Program-made: the position numbers and the translations under genes
Assembly: GCA_008931825.1 (NCBI GenBank)
Contig: QXVZ01005142.1
Location: forward strand, 62,001-126,000
Origin: Phallusia fumigata
Lineage: Eukaryota; Chordata; Ascidiacea; Phlebobranchia; Ascidiidae
Direction of reading: 5' to 3'
DNA: 64,000 bases
Notes under the pieces: model-generated
The model's database searches: none
Seen by the model: the letters and a program-made list of their open reading frames with translations, nothing else
Told to the model about the DNA's origin: nothing
Shown here: positions 21,311-34,512 of the stretch, in pieces
Layout of the letters: every line of letters starts with the position of its first letter
How positions within the stretch are numbered: position 1 is the first letter of the stretch

Positions 21311-22979
21311 CTAGACAAATTGCAAACCAGTCACTGTTCCAAATCCCAAAAGCAATATCAAGAGTTTGTACATCTTCTTAATTGGCACTTTATTGTCATG
21401 GCGTTTCCTATGGCGCCCTCGCGTGTCTGTGCGAGGCGAGCCAGCTGCTAGCAGATCTTCTGCGTGGTCATGACCTCCGGTAGACGCATGTGCAAATTCG
21501 GACGGTATGACCTCTATAAAGGTCACGTACAAAAATGTACCCGTTGCCAGGCATTCCAATACAGCACTCGCAATCAATGTCCCAGGTACGTTAAGTATGT
21601 TTGCGGCATTGTCCAAAGCGATTGTTGTGGTTACTGCTTGTGTTGTTGTCGCCGCAGCCGCCGTTGTGTTTGGCAAGGGTTCAGAATCGTATGTCATAAT
21701 TATCCCAACGGCGCAACCTAGTGGAGACGCTGTGCAGAATATAAGCGTGCAGACCATAGCTATTGTCGTGCTAGCCAAAGTCTCAAAGAGTCTTAACCCG
21801 AGCCCGAAAGCCAGAACACTCTTATGGACTGAAACAGCTACAAAAAGTTGTATAAGTGGCGATACAGATACTTCCAATCCCAGCGCCAAGCCCTCGAATA
21901 TCGAATGAATGGAGAGCATAGCGATCAGCACAAGTGAGCGGGTACTTTCCGATGACGTCAGAGACTCCCTGCGTCGCCTAGTAACCACGACATTGATGTC
22001 GTCACTCGATGAGCTGTCAGCGGCGGACTCGCAGTTTATAACTACTCCGGATAGGCCAGAACTCGAAGAGTTCCTCCGCATGACTGAGTAACTTGATTCA
22101 GCTGGCTTTTTCTTTCCGCATGTCGCTGACACCCCGTGTTCAATAAACATCACAACCAAAAGGCCGGATGCCACCATGAATTCGGTGATAGGGAAGTTTA
22201 CGTGGATGTTGGCAGCATCCAGGACCTTCTGCACCCCCATCTGGGATTCAGGAAGCAATTCTAGGAGAAGAATTCCCAGAAAAAGTCCTCCGCAGAAACA
22301 GTTGATTGCGCTGAGAACGTCATAACGGCAAACTGACTTGTATAAGTGCTGCGCGAAGATCAAAATTGGAATTAGAGTTTTTTATTTTTACGTTATTTTA
22401 ATGATATTTGAAATTATTTTATTGCGACAGGAAATAAGCTTTCTTACGTATGATTTTTTAATTCCCTTTTTTTAAAAACACTTGTTATAGCCCGCAAAAT
22501 CCATTGGTGCCAATTCTGTTCGGACTTCATTGTCGGTGTATTTTAGAAATAGGTAATTACAAGTGCTATATTGCATAAGTGCTACATGAAATAGAAAACA
22601 AATTTCCCTCACAACAAAAGTTCTAGTTTACAAAAGTTCTAGTTTAATTCACCATTTTTTCCCACCTCAATGCACACCATTGTATAGTTCACCTTAAAAT
22701 GTTTAGAAATTTTAATCAAACATTATTTTTTAACGATCGAAATTTACAATTAACTACCTTAATATGATCCCAAACACTCGGTGCGGGTGCGTTATTTGCA
22801 CTCGAATCTCCATCAGAAAGCAAGGCGTCGGTTTCCAGTAAAACTTCATGTCCAGTGCAATGTGATCCGCGCTTCCCTGATCTGGACCTCCAAATGAGGT
22901 AGGGAATCATCAAGCCAAAAAGCAGGCTTAAAATCCATAATACAAGCGCAGAAAGAACCTTAGCAACTAATAGATCCAT
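21311..22979 (-). CDS. ZIP-family zinc transporter (SLC39A1/2/3 type)
   Basis: Two exons in coding order, 22758-22979 and 21311-22348, total 1260 bases or 419 residues. TM1 (ALVLWILSLLFGLMIPYLIW) is followed by a loop, TM2 (SAINCFCGGLFLGILLLELLP) and TM3. A cytosolic loop rich in Ser/Arg replaces the His-rich loop of many ZIPs. TM4 has the metal-site motif HSIFEGLALGLEVS and TM5 HKSVLAFGLGLRLFE, the paired His/Glu motifs of the ZIPI/II subfamilies. Three more helices follow to the C-terminus. It should move Zn2+ into the cytosol across the plasma membrane. The C-terminal half has an unusual Thr/Ala insert (TTAAAATTTQAVTTT) between TM6 and TM7. The exon 2 acceptor TTCGCGCAG was chosen because it keeps the frame. 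I cannot choose between SLC39A1, 2 and 3. Confidence 0.88.
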
Positions 22980-25900
22980 CGCCTTCTGAGGGATAGCGCA
23001 TTTCTACAAAAAATATATTTGTATCAGCAATGCAATTTTTTGTAGGCTTTCTGCGCTGTAGAAATTTTTTGCAATTCATCACTAATTAAACTTCTGAATC
23101 CAACGCAATAAAGCTATCTATGATTTCAGCAATATGAGAATCGACTGTTACGGTTTTGGACCGAAGTAGCATTTTTGTTGACGGTTTTTGGCGACACGAC
23201 TCGGAGATATTGACCAAGTTCGGTGGCATGTCACGAAAATATTCAGTTGTTTCGGGTTTTAAGAATTCGTGCAACATATTTAGTCACGTACAAGAAAATT
23301 CCATAGCTAAACGACAACGAAAATCAAATCACTGTCCAGCTTAGGCTATTCATTCGACCCTAGATGTACTTTCTCAGCAACAAAAATCCACACAGAAACA
23401 AAAACGGGTGGAAGAGATTGCTTTTTTAGCTTGACACATAGTTCGTGTTGAAACTAGTCATAAACTGAGCCACATAGCGCAGTTGGTACCGGTTTTCGAC
23501 TGGCACATGCAGGGCTGCTAGGTAGGAGAGCGTTTAGTTTAAATTGTTCCTACACCATAAAACACAATGGACCACAACGAACAATTAGTACATTCGCGAA
23601 TAGTCACAGCAAACAATGGATAAACTCTTTGAACGTACTTTCTCCTCGAACAAACATTTCGCGTCATCATGCTGACTAAGGGAAACAGTTTGTGAAAACA
23701 TTAAACATGGTTTTCTGTGTTCAGAACACCAAATGATTCTCAGATCATAATAGCAGCGGTTTTAGTAATATAGAACGATAACGTTTTGTTTGAACTCAGA
23801 AAAGTTTCTGCGATGAATAAAATCATTTTCGCACAGCCTAAAAGTAAACCCAGTTTTGAACCCAAGTACCCTGGCCTATCCGGCGAGCTGAAAATATGCA
23901 GAGTATGCGCGAACATTGCTGGCTGGTCGGACGCTTGTTGAAAACATACCGTGGTTGATACAAACATGTACTTTATTTCCCGAAGACTCTTTCAAGATAT
24001 GAAGTATTTTGTTTGCTAGCTATAAATAAGTGGTTCCAAACTCCAATTTAATCGATTTTCGAACAAACTTGAACACAGCCATGTCCGCGTCAACATCGAC
24101 CAGCCTTGATTCCGCGTCACAAAATGCAGTGTTAGCAGACTAAATAGAATATCACACCCACACGTAATGTGCTCTGGGATACTAACTCTGACAGCTGACA
24201 TTGTGGGAGAAAGGAAATGACTTTACCTAATACAGGAAAAAGCGAAATTGTTTTTTATAACATTCGCTACGTTTATGTCGTATCGTTCAACCACTTCCAC
24301 TTGTAATCAAAACAAACAGGACAAATGGCAAAAAATGCTTGTTGGGCGTTCAACTCCAAGACGCAAATCAGTACATGAGCAAAGCAAGTCATTATTACGC
24401 AACAGCGGAAGCGATATTACATCAAGCTTGCATTCACGTCGCCCCTTTGTGTCTAGATCTTTGCTGCTTTGCAAGCTGCAATATACAACAACAGTTGTAA
24501 CTAGTTGTCCGACAAAACTGCCTTGCGGTGAGGCTGGCAGAGATGTGTCGCCATAAAAATACCACTGGCCACCAAACATCTTTTCACAAACGAATATTAA
24601 GCGGCTTTTCAACGACTTTCGTTAACTGACTTAAAAAACCCTCTTTAGGCATTCTATAAGACGTGCATGCTATGTGTTCAGCAATCTGGCAATAACCAAG
24701 CTAACGTTTGCCGGAAAACATCATTAATCAGCAAATGTTTTTTTTGTTAAGACATCACAAAGCTGCTCGGCGCAACATATACACGCCTTGTCAGCAAAGT
24801 AGGTCATATTAGGCTGACGCTCGCTGTCTGTACACAAGACGACGTCTGGTAGACCGTAGCAACTTATACCTACACATAGTACTTTTCGCCTGGGGCTATT
24901 GAATACCTGAGCAACATTCTGTTCATTAACATATACTAGCTATGCCACATACTTGTCCACTACTTAAACCCTCTAGATGCATCACATGCTTCTGTTAAGG
25001 TTCATATTACCCTTGGTTTTGTGCTATCTCATGCTGAAGAAACTTACTGTGGTATCAGACGCCCGTCATTCACATGCAACAAAGCTTGCGAATTGATTTC
25101 GGTGTGGTACGCTTGAGCGATTAGCACTTCTTCTCTTGTTTGCTCATTCATAAAAGGAGGCCGCTGCCGATGTTTGGTAACTGAATACGTTTTGTATACC
25201 ATGGGAACTTCCTAATTGTCCCAGCTGCTAAATCGCTTCTGATTCTTTACCGGTTGTACCATTAACTTTTCAGCTCTGCCGTTAAACTCAGGTAAGCTGC
25301 AACTACAGCCAGACTAGAATAAGAATTATGCTTAGAATAAAACCACATTTGCTTGAACACAAAAAGGCATCGCACTTAAACGCATTTTTCGTGTCCCATT
25401 GTAACTTCCATAGAAAAAAAGGACATCATCTGTAATCACACTTGAATCACTTAAATTTAATTTTTTTACACATTAAACCCACGCTTCAGGCAAATGACGA
25501 CCTTCTGACTAATCATGACTCATAGTTGTCTTCGTGCAATTTGTGACGTAATAAACATGACGAAGGCTGTCGTCACTTATGCCCGCGTGCATGATAATCT
25601 ATATAAGACGCCGTTAACAAGCAAAAGAATGCGTAAAAAAGGAAATGGACGAAACAACAGCGGAAATACGAGATCGGATTACAAAATAATCCTCTTACTT
25701 GTAACTAACGCTTTCAACTCCAGTCTTATGAACAAAAACTGCCAGTGTGATTATATGTTTCTAGGTTTAAAACTTTGTTGGATGTTTAGAACAAGTTGTC
25801 AGAAATCTTCGTGCTACCAACTGACATATAACTTCCATACTTTTTATTGAGTTTAATACATCTCGAAAAAAAAATACTAACATTGGTATGTTAAAATCAC

Positions 25901-28554
25901 ATTGGCTGTTTTTGTCACATTAATATCCAAACACAACTTTCGGCCTTTTTGACGATCACAATAACAGTAACAAAGCAAACTATGATATAAGGCCAGGTAT
26001 GCCCCCCCACACCTTGCGTTATTAGCATTGTTTACAAAGTCGTTATGACGTACCACAGCAATAACGTGATTTGTTTTGCGCCTCAGGGTAACGCCAAGTG
26101 CTGCTCGGAACTTCGTAGATTTCGTAAAAGCTTTACAGGTTCTACGATTTCGGCTAAGCTAATAGCAGGATTCGCAAATTCCTCTCGTAACACTAAATTA
26201 CAATTAAGTAGGCGTGTCTAAGCGCAGAATGAAGCGTGGCTGAAAGCAAATATATGGCGCAATCCAAAAATTGCTTAACTTACAATAAGAACCCGATTCT
26301 GCGCACACGATCAAGTTTAGTTTAGTTTATTCGCGCTGTTCGAGCAGCGGGGTGGCGAAAGACCCTGGGGTCACCTTGTCAGCCACCCCTAACTGCCCAC
26401 ATTTGTTTCCTATTTTATCTGGAGAAAAATCAATAAAACGTACAGCTTTATGGTCATCAAAAAGGGCTAATTATCTACAAAATGTGTCCCCTAAGACGAA
26501 CAACATAGGTTCTACAGTACAAATCGATGTCAAGTTTGTTAAAGCGCGTGTAGAATATACTTAAACAAAAAGTGAACCCTTTCAAAAGTTCAAAAAGGAC
26601 ACTTTTTTAAGCCCCGCCCTATATTTACATTTTTTTAAAGACTCCGCGTGTAATTGATACTTAAGATTTTACTACAATAGACGTGACAAAGATATATGCT
26701 GACCTCGGGATACTTTGATGCGAACAGGAAAACAGTTTTTAATCTAAACCCCCGCCTTTAAGCTGTTTAGAATCCACAAAACACTTTTTGTCCGCGGAGA
26801 AAATCGTTTGCAAAAGACGTCTTAGCAATACTTCCGACACCAAATCTTAATACACAAAGCTATCTGGGTCACACCACAGCACACATGTATCGTCGATTGG
26901 CCTGTTACTGCAGTAATGTTGGCAAAAATCTAGATTTAGGTTTCTTCAATAAATTTTACAGGATCAGCTTTCAGCAGAAACGGTATAGGCATCTCACTAA
27001 CTTACCTACATTTTAAACAAATGCCACTGCACAAACCTCTCTCGCATTTCAACCCTATCTCCAAGCGAATGACACAAATCCTCAAACCCTCCTTTCTTTC
27101 TTTGATGGCACGCTCCTTTTCAGATAACACTCGAAGTTGGACGAACTGGATACAAAGTAACCATTCTTAACGTTCAGACCCGTTCGACCTGTGTCGCTCC
27201 TTGTGACATCATAAAGGGAGCACAGACAAACAAAAACTTCCGTCTGTCGAAAAATAGCCCACAAAAACTACTTTATCATTTCGAGTGACCTTTTCCTGCT
27301 GATAGGTAAAGGATTTTGGTGACGTCATAATAGCATCCTGACAGGTACTTGGAATTGGCATTGTTTTGCGAAAGAGGCCTGTAACATGAACTTTACTCAG
27401 ATCGTAGCCTTTTTAAAGGCATTTACCCACACCAAGTGCGCAACATCGTTTCTCACAAGTCTACGGCGGGGTAGCCCCTGTAATTGTTACGTCAGACTTA
27501 CCATGCAGTGTCCAACGTTCAATTTACCCTTTATTTTTGGAGAAATGCCACTCGGTCATGTGATTTTTTTAAAAAGGCCGCCCAAACAGAATCTGAGGAA
27601 CAGATTTCACTGTAAAGTTTTGCAAGCTTTCTTAGGTTTATTAACCAAGCTTACCGACCACTTTGTAAAATTTAACAGAGCTTGTTAAAAATCCCGCCTA
27701 GGTGTAAACACAGAATTGTACGCACCAGACCCCAGCAAGCTTTCAACATTATAACTTCCCCAACCAGTTTGCTACCACAAGGTATAAGCTTTAAAGGGCA
27801 ATAACTTTTTTGGTGATAATAATAGTTAATCACTGCAAAACAACCTTTGCACAACCGCTAAAATAAGCTACATTTCCTATTTCTACACAGAATTACTGAC
27901 ATTGACAAACTACAACTTCCACAAGTTATCAAAAAATCAATACCGACAATAAGTCGTTCCGTCGTTTAACTGCACAACGGCCGTCATTTAAATTCTGCAA
28001 AACGTAACAGCAAGTCATTAATTTATTCCCCAGAGCCGGGTGCACACGTAGACTGTTATTCACACTGGTTCGCACATTGCTCAGATGCGGCACACTCAAT
28101 ACGCGTGACCAGAACTAGTTTTGCGCTCCGCACAACGAATTGCTGATGGCGGGTAAATATGTTTTGAAATATCAGCGTTTTTTGTGGGACTTAATATGTC
28201 GCGATTTGGTAAAGGGTGGGGCAAGAATGTTCGCCAACTATCGTTCTCTTCAAAGCTGATGTAATTATTGCGTAATTAACATTTGTCTCTTGCAAAAGGA
28301 AAGTATTTTGCAACTTTAACACCAATAACTATAATAAACGCTTGTAGTCGAATTACCCACAGCGTAACAGTTTAGATGATATAATTCTTTATTGCTGTAT
28401 TTACCGTTTCTTGACTTGGTCTGCTTGCAGACACCCAATGCACAATCAAGGATTTTTTTTGGTCAAACCCATTTTTTGGATCAGGGTTATCTGTTGGGTC
28501 AAGCAATGGTTTCCAACAGTTTTTCAAGCAAGTACAAACGTTGGTGATATTTTA
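22980..28554. other. 5.5-kb stretch without a recognised gene
   Basis: From the ZIP start codon to the PDCD2L stop codon I find no exon I can assign to a family. A 63-residue frame at 23086-23277 (-) is described separately. The remaining frames (for example 24248-24612, 25515-25850, 27386-27688) look like chance. A TTTAGTTTAGTTTATTCGCG tract at ~26318 may be an old LINE tail. TGACGTCA occurs at 27320-27327. Distal regulatory sequence of the ZIP gene is possible but not shown. Confidence 0.5.
23086..23277 (-). CDS. Possible small hypothetical protein or exon
   Basis: A 63-residue frame starting MLHEFLKPETTEYFRDMPP and ending SFIALDSEV. The composition is protein-like (acidic helix at the end, few Cys/Trp), and it lies ~100 bases upstream of the ZIP gene on the same strand. 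I recognise no family. It could be an upstream exon of an unlisted gene or chance. Confidence 0.25.
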   Translation of the reverse strand: MLHEFLKPETTEYFRDMPPNLVNISESCRQKPSTKMLLRSKTVTVDSHIAEIIDSFIALDSEV

Positions 28555-31500
28555 TTACGTTTTCTGTGTTTTAAAAAACTTAAGATCAGGATCGGGAAGG
28601 TACAGTGCACGTTCTGCAACAACTTTGTTTGTCACGTCATCCCAGCAGCTTCCAGAGCAGGTGTACACAAGAACAGTGCCGAATTCGATACAATCTGGAA
28701 ACGTGTACTTTTTTACAATAGATTTGGATATACATATATCACAACGCATATCTGGCCATAAAAAGAGCCAAGACAACAAAATTTGTTACATTAAATGCAC
28801 CGCATGTCTGCATGTCCTAGTTTACAAACTAGTTTTGTGCAGCCAACTTTGGCAAATTTTTTTTTAAGTTCGACTAAGCACAATTCTGTACAAACTTATT
28901 GACTACCTACAAAAAGTCCTTTCTAATTTTTAAAACCAAAGGGAGGAAGACTGTCCCAAAACATTGAGTATCAGCAGTACAACATTTTCACAAGGCTTTA
29001 CTAGACTTTTTCCAATTAGCACTGAGTCAGACTGCTATTACCTTCTCCAGCGCTTTCTGACTTCAGAAATGGAATTAAACCTGGCATCAATTGAAATTCA
29101 AAAGCAAGCTGTTTTCCACAATGTGCACAATTCCCCACAGGGGGTACCTCTGATTCTGCTAAGAGCAATGGTGAACCCATGTAGCTGTATCTGGAGAAAA
29201 GTTGTGAAAGTGGTAATTATAAATTGGTCTAAGGTAGTGGTGCATATTTGATATCAATAAGCCTTCAAGGGTTCATCTGCTAATGATGTGCAGCATCGCT
29301 TCAATAAACATTAGCCAGCCCAGATCAGCTGAACCAAGACCAAATATGAGTCTGCCTCCAAGGCAATCATCTCTACACAGTTTTTCCATTTGAGGATTTT
29401 GGTGACTTTTAATTTGATTACCCTCATTATATGCAACTGTGCAACTGAAGTTTCTTGCTGAGAAAAAGGCTGATAAAGGATTAAAACTCACATCCATGCA
29501 TGCAAAAGGCAATAGCCTTAACCTGACCACTGTACAACCTTGTACATACAATGTTTAACTGTTAATAAAATAAATAAAAACTGTCCTTTGTTTTCCAAAA
29601 GGGGGTTTCTGTTTTTGTTGTCATAAAATGCAAATTAGCTGCAAAATATTTAATAGGTGAGAAATAGCTGTGAACAAAGTTAATACAGTACTCAAATGTA
29701 CCTTATGACCTGCTCTTTACAAAGTGCAACTTTTTTCCTAAACTTGTGGAAGTTTTTGTCTTGGTGAACACTTCTTTCATAAGGTTCCTTTGAGTTCATG
29801 CTTAGACCTTCAGTTCCATCATGATTTACCTATTTTTAAATACAAATCTATGATCTTTCAACCAAATTAAGGCATCATTAACACCTTTACATATATTGCA
29901 AATTACCCTGCACAAAATAAATTTTTACCAACCTGAGTCATTGGACTGTCTGCATCATACCCAACAAGCAGTGTTTTAATGTAATTATCTTGGTTTGCAT
30001 CGTATTCTCCCATTTCTTGCTCATCAAACACATTAATATAATAGGATATAAAACCAGGTCCTTGCTCATCTTCAGTTTTAGATTGAATTTCAGTAAAGAT
30101 GTCCTTCCATTCAAGTGTAAGCTGTTTGAAACTGGATGTCACTTCAGGTAAAGTCTGTTCATTTGGGATACTCTAAATGTGATGAGAAAAACACAAGTGT
30201 TTAAGCACTTCGTTGTCGCATGGGCAATGTTTGTAATCCTCTACTTTGTTATGCCAGAACTCCTCTACTTTGTATATGCCAGAACTGTGGAGTTGGGTTG
30301 TCTCCAAGGGAATAAGAAAAGTATAAAACTATAAGAAGTCCTTTAAGACTTAACTAGTTGGATAAAATATTTAAACTTACCATACTTTCACTTTTCAATT
30401 TCGTTTAACTTTGCAATCACTATACTTTTTACCATTTCACCTCTATGTGTATAAAGTAACACAAAGAGAAAAGTCTTTGCCTACCGCCACATCATTTTTT
30501 ATCTTTTCTTCATCATATGAAACTTGATCTTCATCACCCCAATCATCTTCAGTGTCATTCCATGTAAAGTCAGCCTTTGTGTTTTTTTAACATTTAGTTG
30601 AAAGCCCAAAGCTGGTTGTTGGGCATGCTATATGCAATCAACCAGAACAAAGGTTTGCAGGCAAAAATATTTTAATTAATACATTATGACATATACTATT
30701 TATGCAGTTTTATGTGCCAAGCCAAAGGCAGCTTTTTTACAATTTGGGAAAATATTACCAAGACCTTGACTTATAGAAGAGGTGGTAAATTTATTGTTTA
30801 ATAAAATTAGTTGAGAAAGGTGTGGAAACTTTTTTTGGGAACCGTACCTACTTTTGTTGTAGGTTTTTCTTGCTTGTGTTTTACTTCTAAACTTTGGACT
30901 CGCCAGATCCTCCACCTGCAAAAAGCATTTTTAAAAGCAGCAAACACAATTAAATTCTGAGCACTGAGTCATGTTCAGATATTGATTTTACTGAATCAAA
31001 TGAATGGTGGAAGCCTTATGTAGGAAAATTTCTGCGATGGAAAAACCCATAGCCCTAGAGTGGCCATACATTATTTATTGGGTTTGCCTAAAGGCAGTTC
31101 ATAGTACGCTGAGTTAAGGCTCGCCATATGTTGCCATACACCAGATGTGTCATTCAAGATTAATTTGGTTATCTAGATAACAATACAAACATGTTTTTTA
31201 GATAAATTTTGAAATTCGGATTTGAAAAATGTGTGTTACATGTTTGTAACTCATGGTTCAGTACTAATAAAAACAGACTTCACTATTAATTCATACTACT
31301 AAAGTAGTAACTTATAATTATAACCTATTCTACATTACAATATTTTACGCAACATTTCAAAAACATGTTTTATTCTGCCATAACACTATCTTATGGGAAT
31401 AATTTCTACTGGCTCACCCGTTGTTTTCAGACCAGCAGGTTTTAATAGGACAGCAAAACACATAAATAGTTCTATGGTACTGGGAGCCTTGTAATGGGCA

Positions 31501-31816
31501 ATATATTTGAACCACAAGAAGCTGAAGATGTCCGCATATTCTGCATGTGGGTCTTCTAATGATTGAGTGTGGAAAGTCCTAAACCGATTGTTGCAAAATT
31601 AACTATGTGCTTGGAAATTGCAAAGTTTTTCAACAGCATTTAAAGTTGTAATATACTTTTCTGGTTGACAGCACTTGTTCACCAAACCAGTACTGCAGGT
31701 CATTTCGACCTTGTTACACTTACAGCAAAACCTCCAATCTTGTTGGTTGCCCAGTCAGAATTTCCAGAATGGATTCTTTCATCCGGAACTCCAATCAAAA
31801 CACAAGTACTGGCCAT
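28555..31816 (-). CDS. PDCD2L: Programmed cell death protein 2-like
   Basis: Eight exons in coding order: 31724-31816, 31418-31578, 30852-30915, 30485-30574, 29933-30172, 29702-29829, 29042-29190, 28555-28694. They total 1065 bases or 354 residues (human 358). The start MASTCVLIGVPDERI leads to WATNKIGGFADFP, matching the ASKLGGIPDALP of PDCD2L. A Cys-rich zinc-binding half follows (CRICGHLQLLVVQIYCPL, FCCPIKTCW), then an acidic linker with DDWGDED. The PDCD2_C domain contains GFISYYINV, CAHCGKQLAFEFQLMPGL and EFGTVLVYTCSGSCW. Family members are chaperones of ribosomal protein uS5 and shuttle between nucleus and cytoplasm. One donor is GTTGGT. The stop codon lies at 28555-28557. Confidence 0.93.
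30230..30292 (+). repeat. Short tandem duplication in PDCD2L intron
   Basis: Two copies of a ~28-base unit (CTCTACTTTGT…TATGCCAGAACT) lie side by side. Confidence 0.8.
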
Positions 31817-32456
31817 TCCTGCTATATATCCCTACACCTTCAAGAAAACAACAGCAACGAATTCAGATGAAGGGTATTCGGAATTTAAGGTAAAGAAGAT
31901 GGCAGATATGGCAAGATGACTACATCAAATCACAGGCAGTAACAAAACACCATTGAACATTATGTCTAGCATGCAACTGTACAATGCTGTATATACATGA
32001 AAGTGGGCACACTTTCAATATGGCAAGTTGGAACTCACGGTTGTAGGTAACAAAAGAAATCGACATCTGGTTTAAAAGAAACAATATTTGCAGTAAACAC
32101 AGTCCAGGAATTGTGGAAATGAGTGTATTTTAGCCTTGTTATAGTTCACAGTGCAATAAAGCGATGATGGATACATTGCAAATGTCAGACTATTTCTTGT
32201 GATTAATGGTTTTTGAAGTAGGCCTGGTATAGCAATCGTCAACTCCTGCAACTCCTTTGCGTAAAACATAGAAATATCAGTTCTGTTTGGGGCATTAATT
32301 GGTAGTTTATTTATAAGTTCTAGATGGACATCTATACATAAGGATGCAGTAATTTACACATTATTAAAGAGGCACCAGCATTTTTGTGAAAGTCAAATCA
32401 GCATGCAGCTCTACTTGTACAAAATATCTCTAATGCAAGACTATTAATCAGTTTCT

Positions 32457-33092
32457 TTAAGCACAACCGATGCCATTTGTGCAATTTTCATTGCAATTAT
32501 CTTCCAATTTCTTCTGGCGAACTTGTTGTGCATGGTTTTCTTTCTCCTGCTGCTTCTCTCGGACTTGTTTTAGCATGTTTTCTCGTCGTTGCTCAGATTC
32601 CAACAGCTTCTGTTGAATCTTCTCATCAAGATTACCGTACATCTCATCTATCTCATGTCGAACTTTTTCACGAATTTCATCAGGCTTCATGTTAAGCTCA
32701 CGAAATTTACGAATCTTTGATTGCAAATGTGCCATGTGGTTATCTTGGTATTGACACATCTTTGCCATCAGTTGCTCTTGTGCCCATTGCATGAATGTGT
32801 CGTTTGCTTCTGCTTTTTTCTGCTTCGCTTTTAGAATCTTTTCCTCCTCTGCTTTTAAGTTGTTTACTATAGCATCTTGTTGTGCTTTTCTACGTTCCTC
32901 TGCAGCCTGCTGCTTTGACTGGATTTCATTGATCGAGATTTCTTTTTTAGGAGTACATTTCAACGGACTTGCAACAGCATCACCATTTTGGCCAGGTTTT
33001 AGGAGAACTTCGAAAGCCTCACCCGATTTTCTCTTGTCAATTTCTTTCACTTCTATGTCTTTAATGTTAGCTAATCGTTGCTCTGTGGCCAT
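32457..33092 (-). CDS. STMN: Stathmin-family microtubule destabiliser, intronless
   Basis: A 211-residue single-exon protein. I start at the Met in MATEQRLANIKDIEVKEIDK; an in-frame upstream Met at 33206 would add 38 hydrophobic residues, and stathmin homology supports the internal start. IEVKEIDKRKSGEAFEVLL matches the IQVKELEKRASGQAFELIL start of the stathmin-like domain. Residues ~55-200 form the long tubulin-binding helix, rich in Lys, Glu and Gln. Two tubulin dimers bind along it and are sequestered. Of the four classic phosphorylation sites, the Ser16 equivalent (Ser23) is kept. The Ser25 site is KP, the Ser63 site is Ala (RRKA), and a Thr-Pro (Thr47) lies near the Ser38 position. The ending NCTNGIGCA is unusual. 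Stathmin genes normally have several exons. Confidence 0.9.
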   Translation of the reverse strand: MATEQRLANIKDIEVKEIDKRKSGEAFEVLLKPGQNGDAVASPLKCTPKKEISINEIQSKQQAAEERRKAQQDAIVNNLKAEEEKILKAKQKKAEANDTFMQWAQEQLMAKMCQYQDNHMAHLQSKIRKFRELNMKPDEIREKVRHEIDEMYGNLDEKIQQKLLESEQRRENMLKQVREKQQEKENHAQQVRQKKLEDNCNENCTNGIGCA

Positions 33093-34512
33093 TATTACGA
33101 ATGTTGTTTTTAGCAAACACACAAAAATGAAATCAAAAAACTTGTTCAATGTAAGTAACTGAAACAAAGATACACGTTGACATGAAAAACCAAAAAACAA
33201 TTCCAAAAACGTGGGCGGGGGTTATCACCATGCAATTCAACTTTCTCTCAGCATTTTACCACACACAAGGTTTTGCTGCTAAATCTTGTAACAAAAAAAC
33301 TTCGATCAACTAGCTAGCAAATACCATTTCAATTCCTAGAAGACCACACTCAACAACACCAAAAAATCTTAAAAACTGAATTAAGCCCGCGAACTTTTTT
33401 CCAAGTGGCGCGAGGCTTAATTTTATCCACCAGCACCAAACCTTGTAAAGAATCGGCTTGAAAAAATTCTCTTTAGTTGAAACAAAGAGTATTAAAAACT
33501 CTTTGGTTGAAAACAGAGGTTTAATGAAAGCGAACAAAATTACAAGTTTAAGTTTTGAACAACGCTACGGATTTATAGTACACAACCAAGGATAATGATT
33601 TGGAATTTGCATGTCTTCAAAACGGACAGTAAAACGTGAGGGATTGCTAAAAGTAGAACCCACGAAAAGAAAACTATACAAACAGTTTTCCTGCGAGTTG
33701 TTTCTGCCTGTGATCAGTAATCTAAAATCGAACTAAATAGTGTAATGTTCACCCAAATTTTCTGTGAAAACAAACAGTAGGCCTCTACGGTCAAGAGCAA
33801 AACTACAAACGTGATGACACGAGATGGCACTTGTTTGGGGCAAACGCTGCATTTACTTTGTTGCAGACGATAAAAAAGTTTGCCCACACGTTCAGTTGTA
33901 CAGCTTCCGAATTAAGTAGTAAATTCGGGTTGCCGGCAAGTGAAACAACCGAAGACAAAGACGTTGAGTTTGTTCATTTATTCTACGAATTTTGCAACAC
34001 AACAAGCAATACTAAATAAATACAGTTTGTTTAGGGGTTCCGATTGATGTAGGCCACAAAATCTAATAAAACATGAATCACAACAAAAAAACACACTCTT
34101 CAAAATTATTAACATTATAATTTGATCAAACTCATTGTAAATCTTAATCTGAGTAAGTGCAATCATTGTTATTTTTGAACAAAACGGTAAAAAGGGCCGC
34201 GCTATTCGTAATATGCAACACCATAAAGGACCCAACCACACATGGCTTTGTAAACCATAAACTGAAACATATAAAAGGCGAAGATATGGGCTATAATCTG
34301 TGATTTTTTAAGTTTAGCGAAGGACAGTGGATACCCAAAGGACACTATATTACAACAACACAGGTGAAATATGGAAACTAAAACCACAGTTTACAAATAC
34401 TTTTAAAACTCTACAGCATAAACCAGAATTTCGAAAAAAATTAATGAAAACAAAAGCCAAAATAAATCTCATAAAACTACTTCTAAACGTAACGAAAACA
34501 CAGTACACATTT
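33093..34512. other. Intergenic region stathmin / dynein
   Basis: 1.4 kb between the stathmin start codon and the dynein stop codon. It should hold the stathmin promoter and dynein 3'UTR. No exon or structured repeat is recognised. Confidence 0.6.

Noticed and set aside
21507-21908. 133-residue plus-strand frame opposite the ZIP gene
   Set aside because: Antisense shadow of the ZIP transporter coding exon.
23465-23530. tRNA-like segment GCGCAGTTGGTACCGG
   Set aside because: The D-arm-like word is followed by no anticodon stem or T arm that pairs.
24248-24612. Frames of ~100 residues on both strands
   Set aside because: Overlapping antisense frames with no domain, no splice context and no homologue I recognise.
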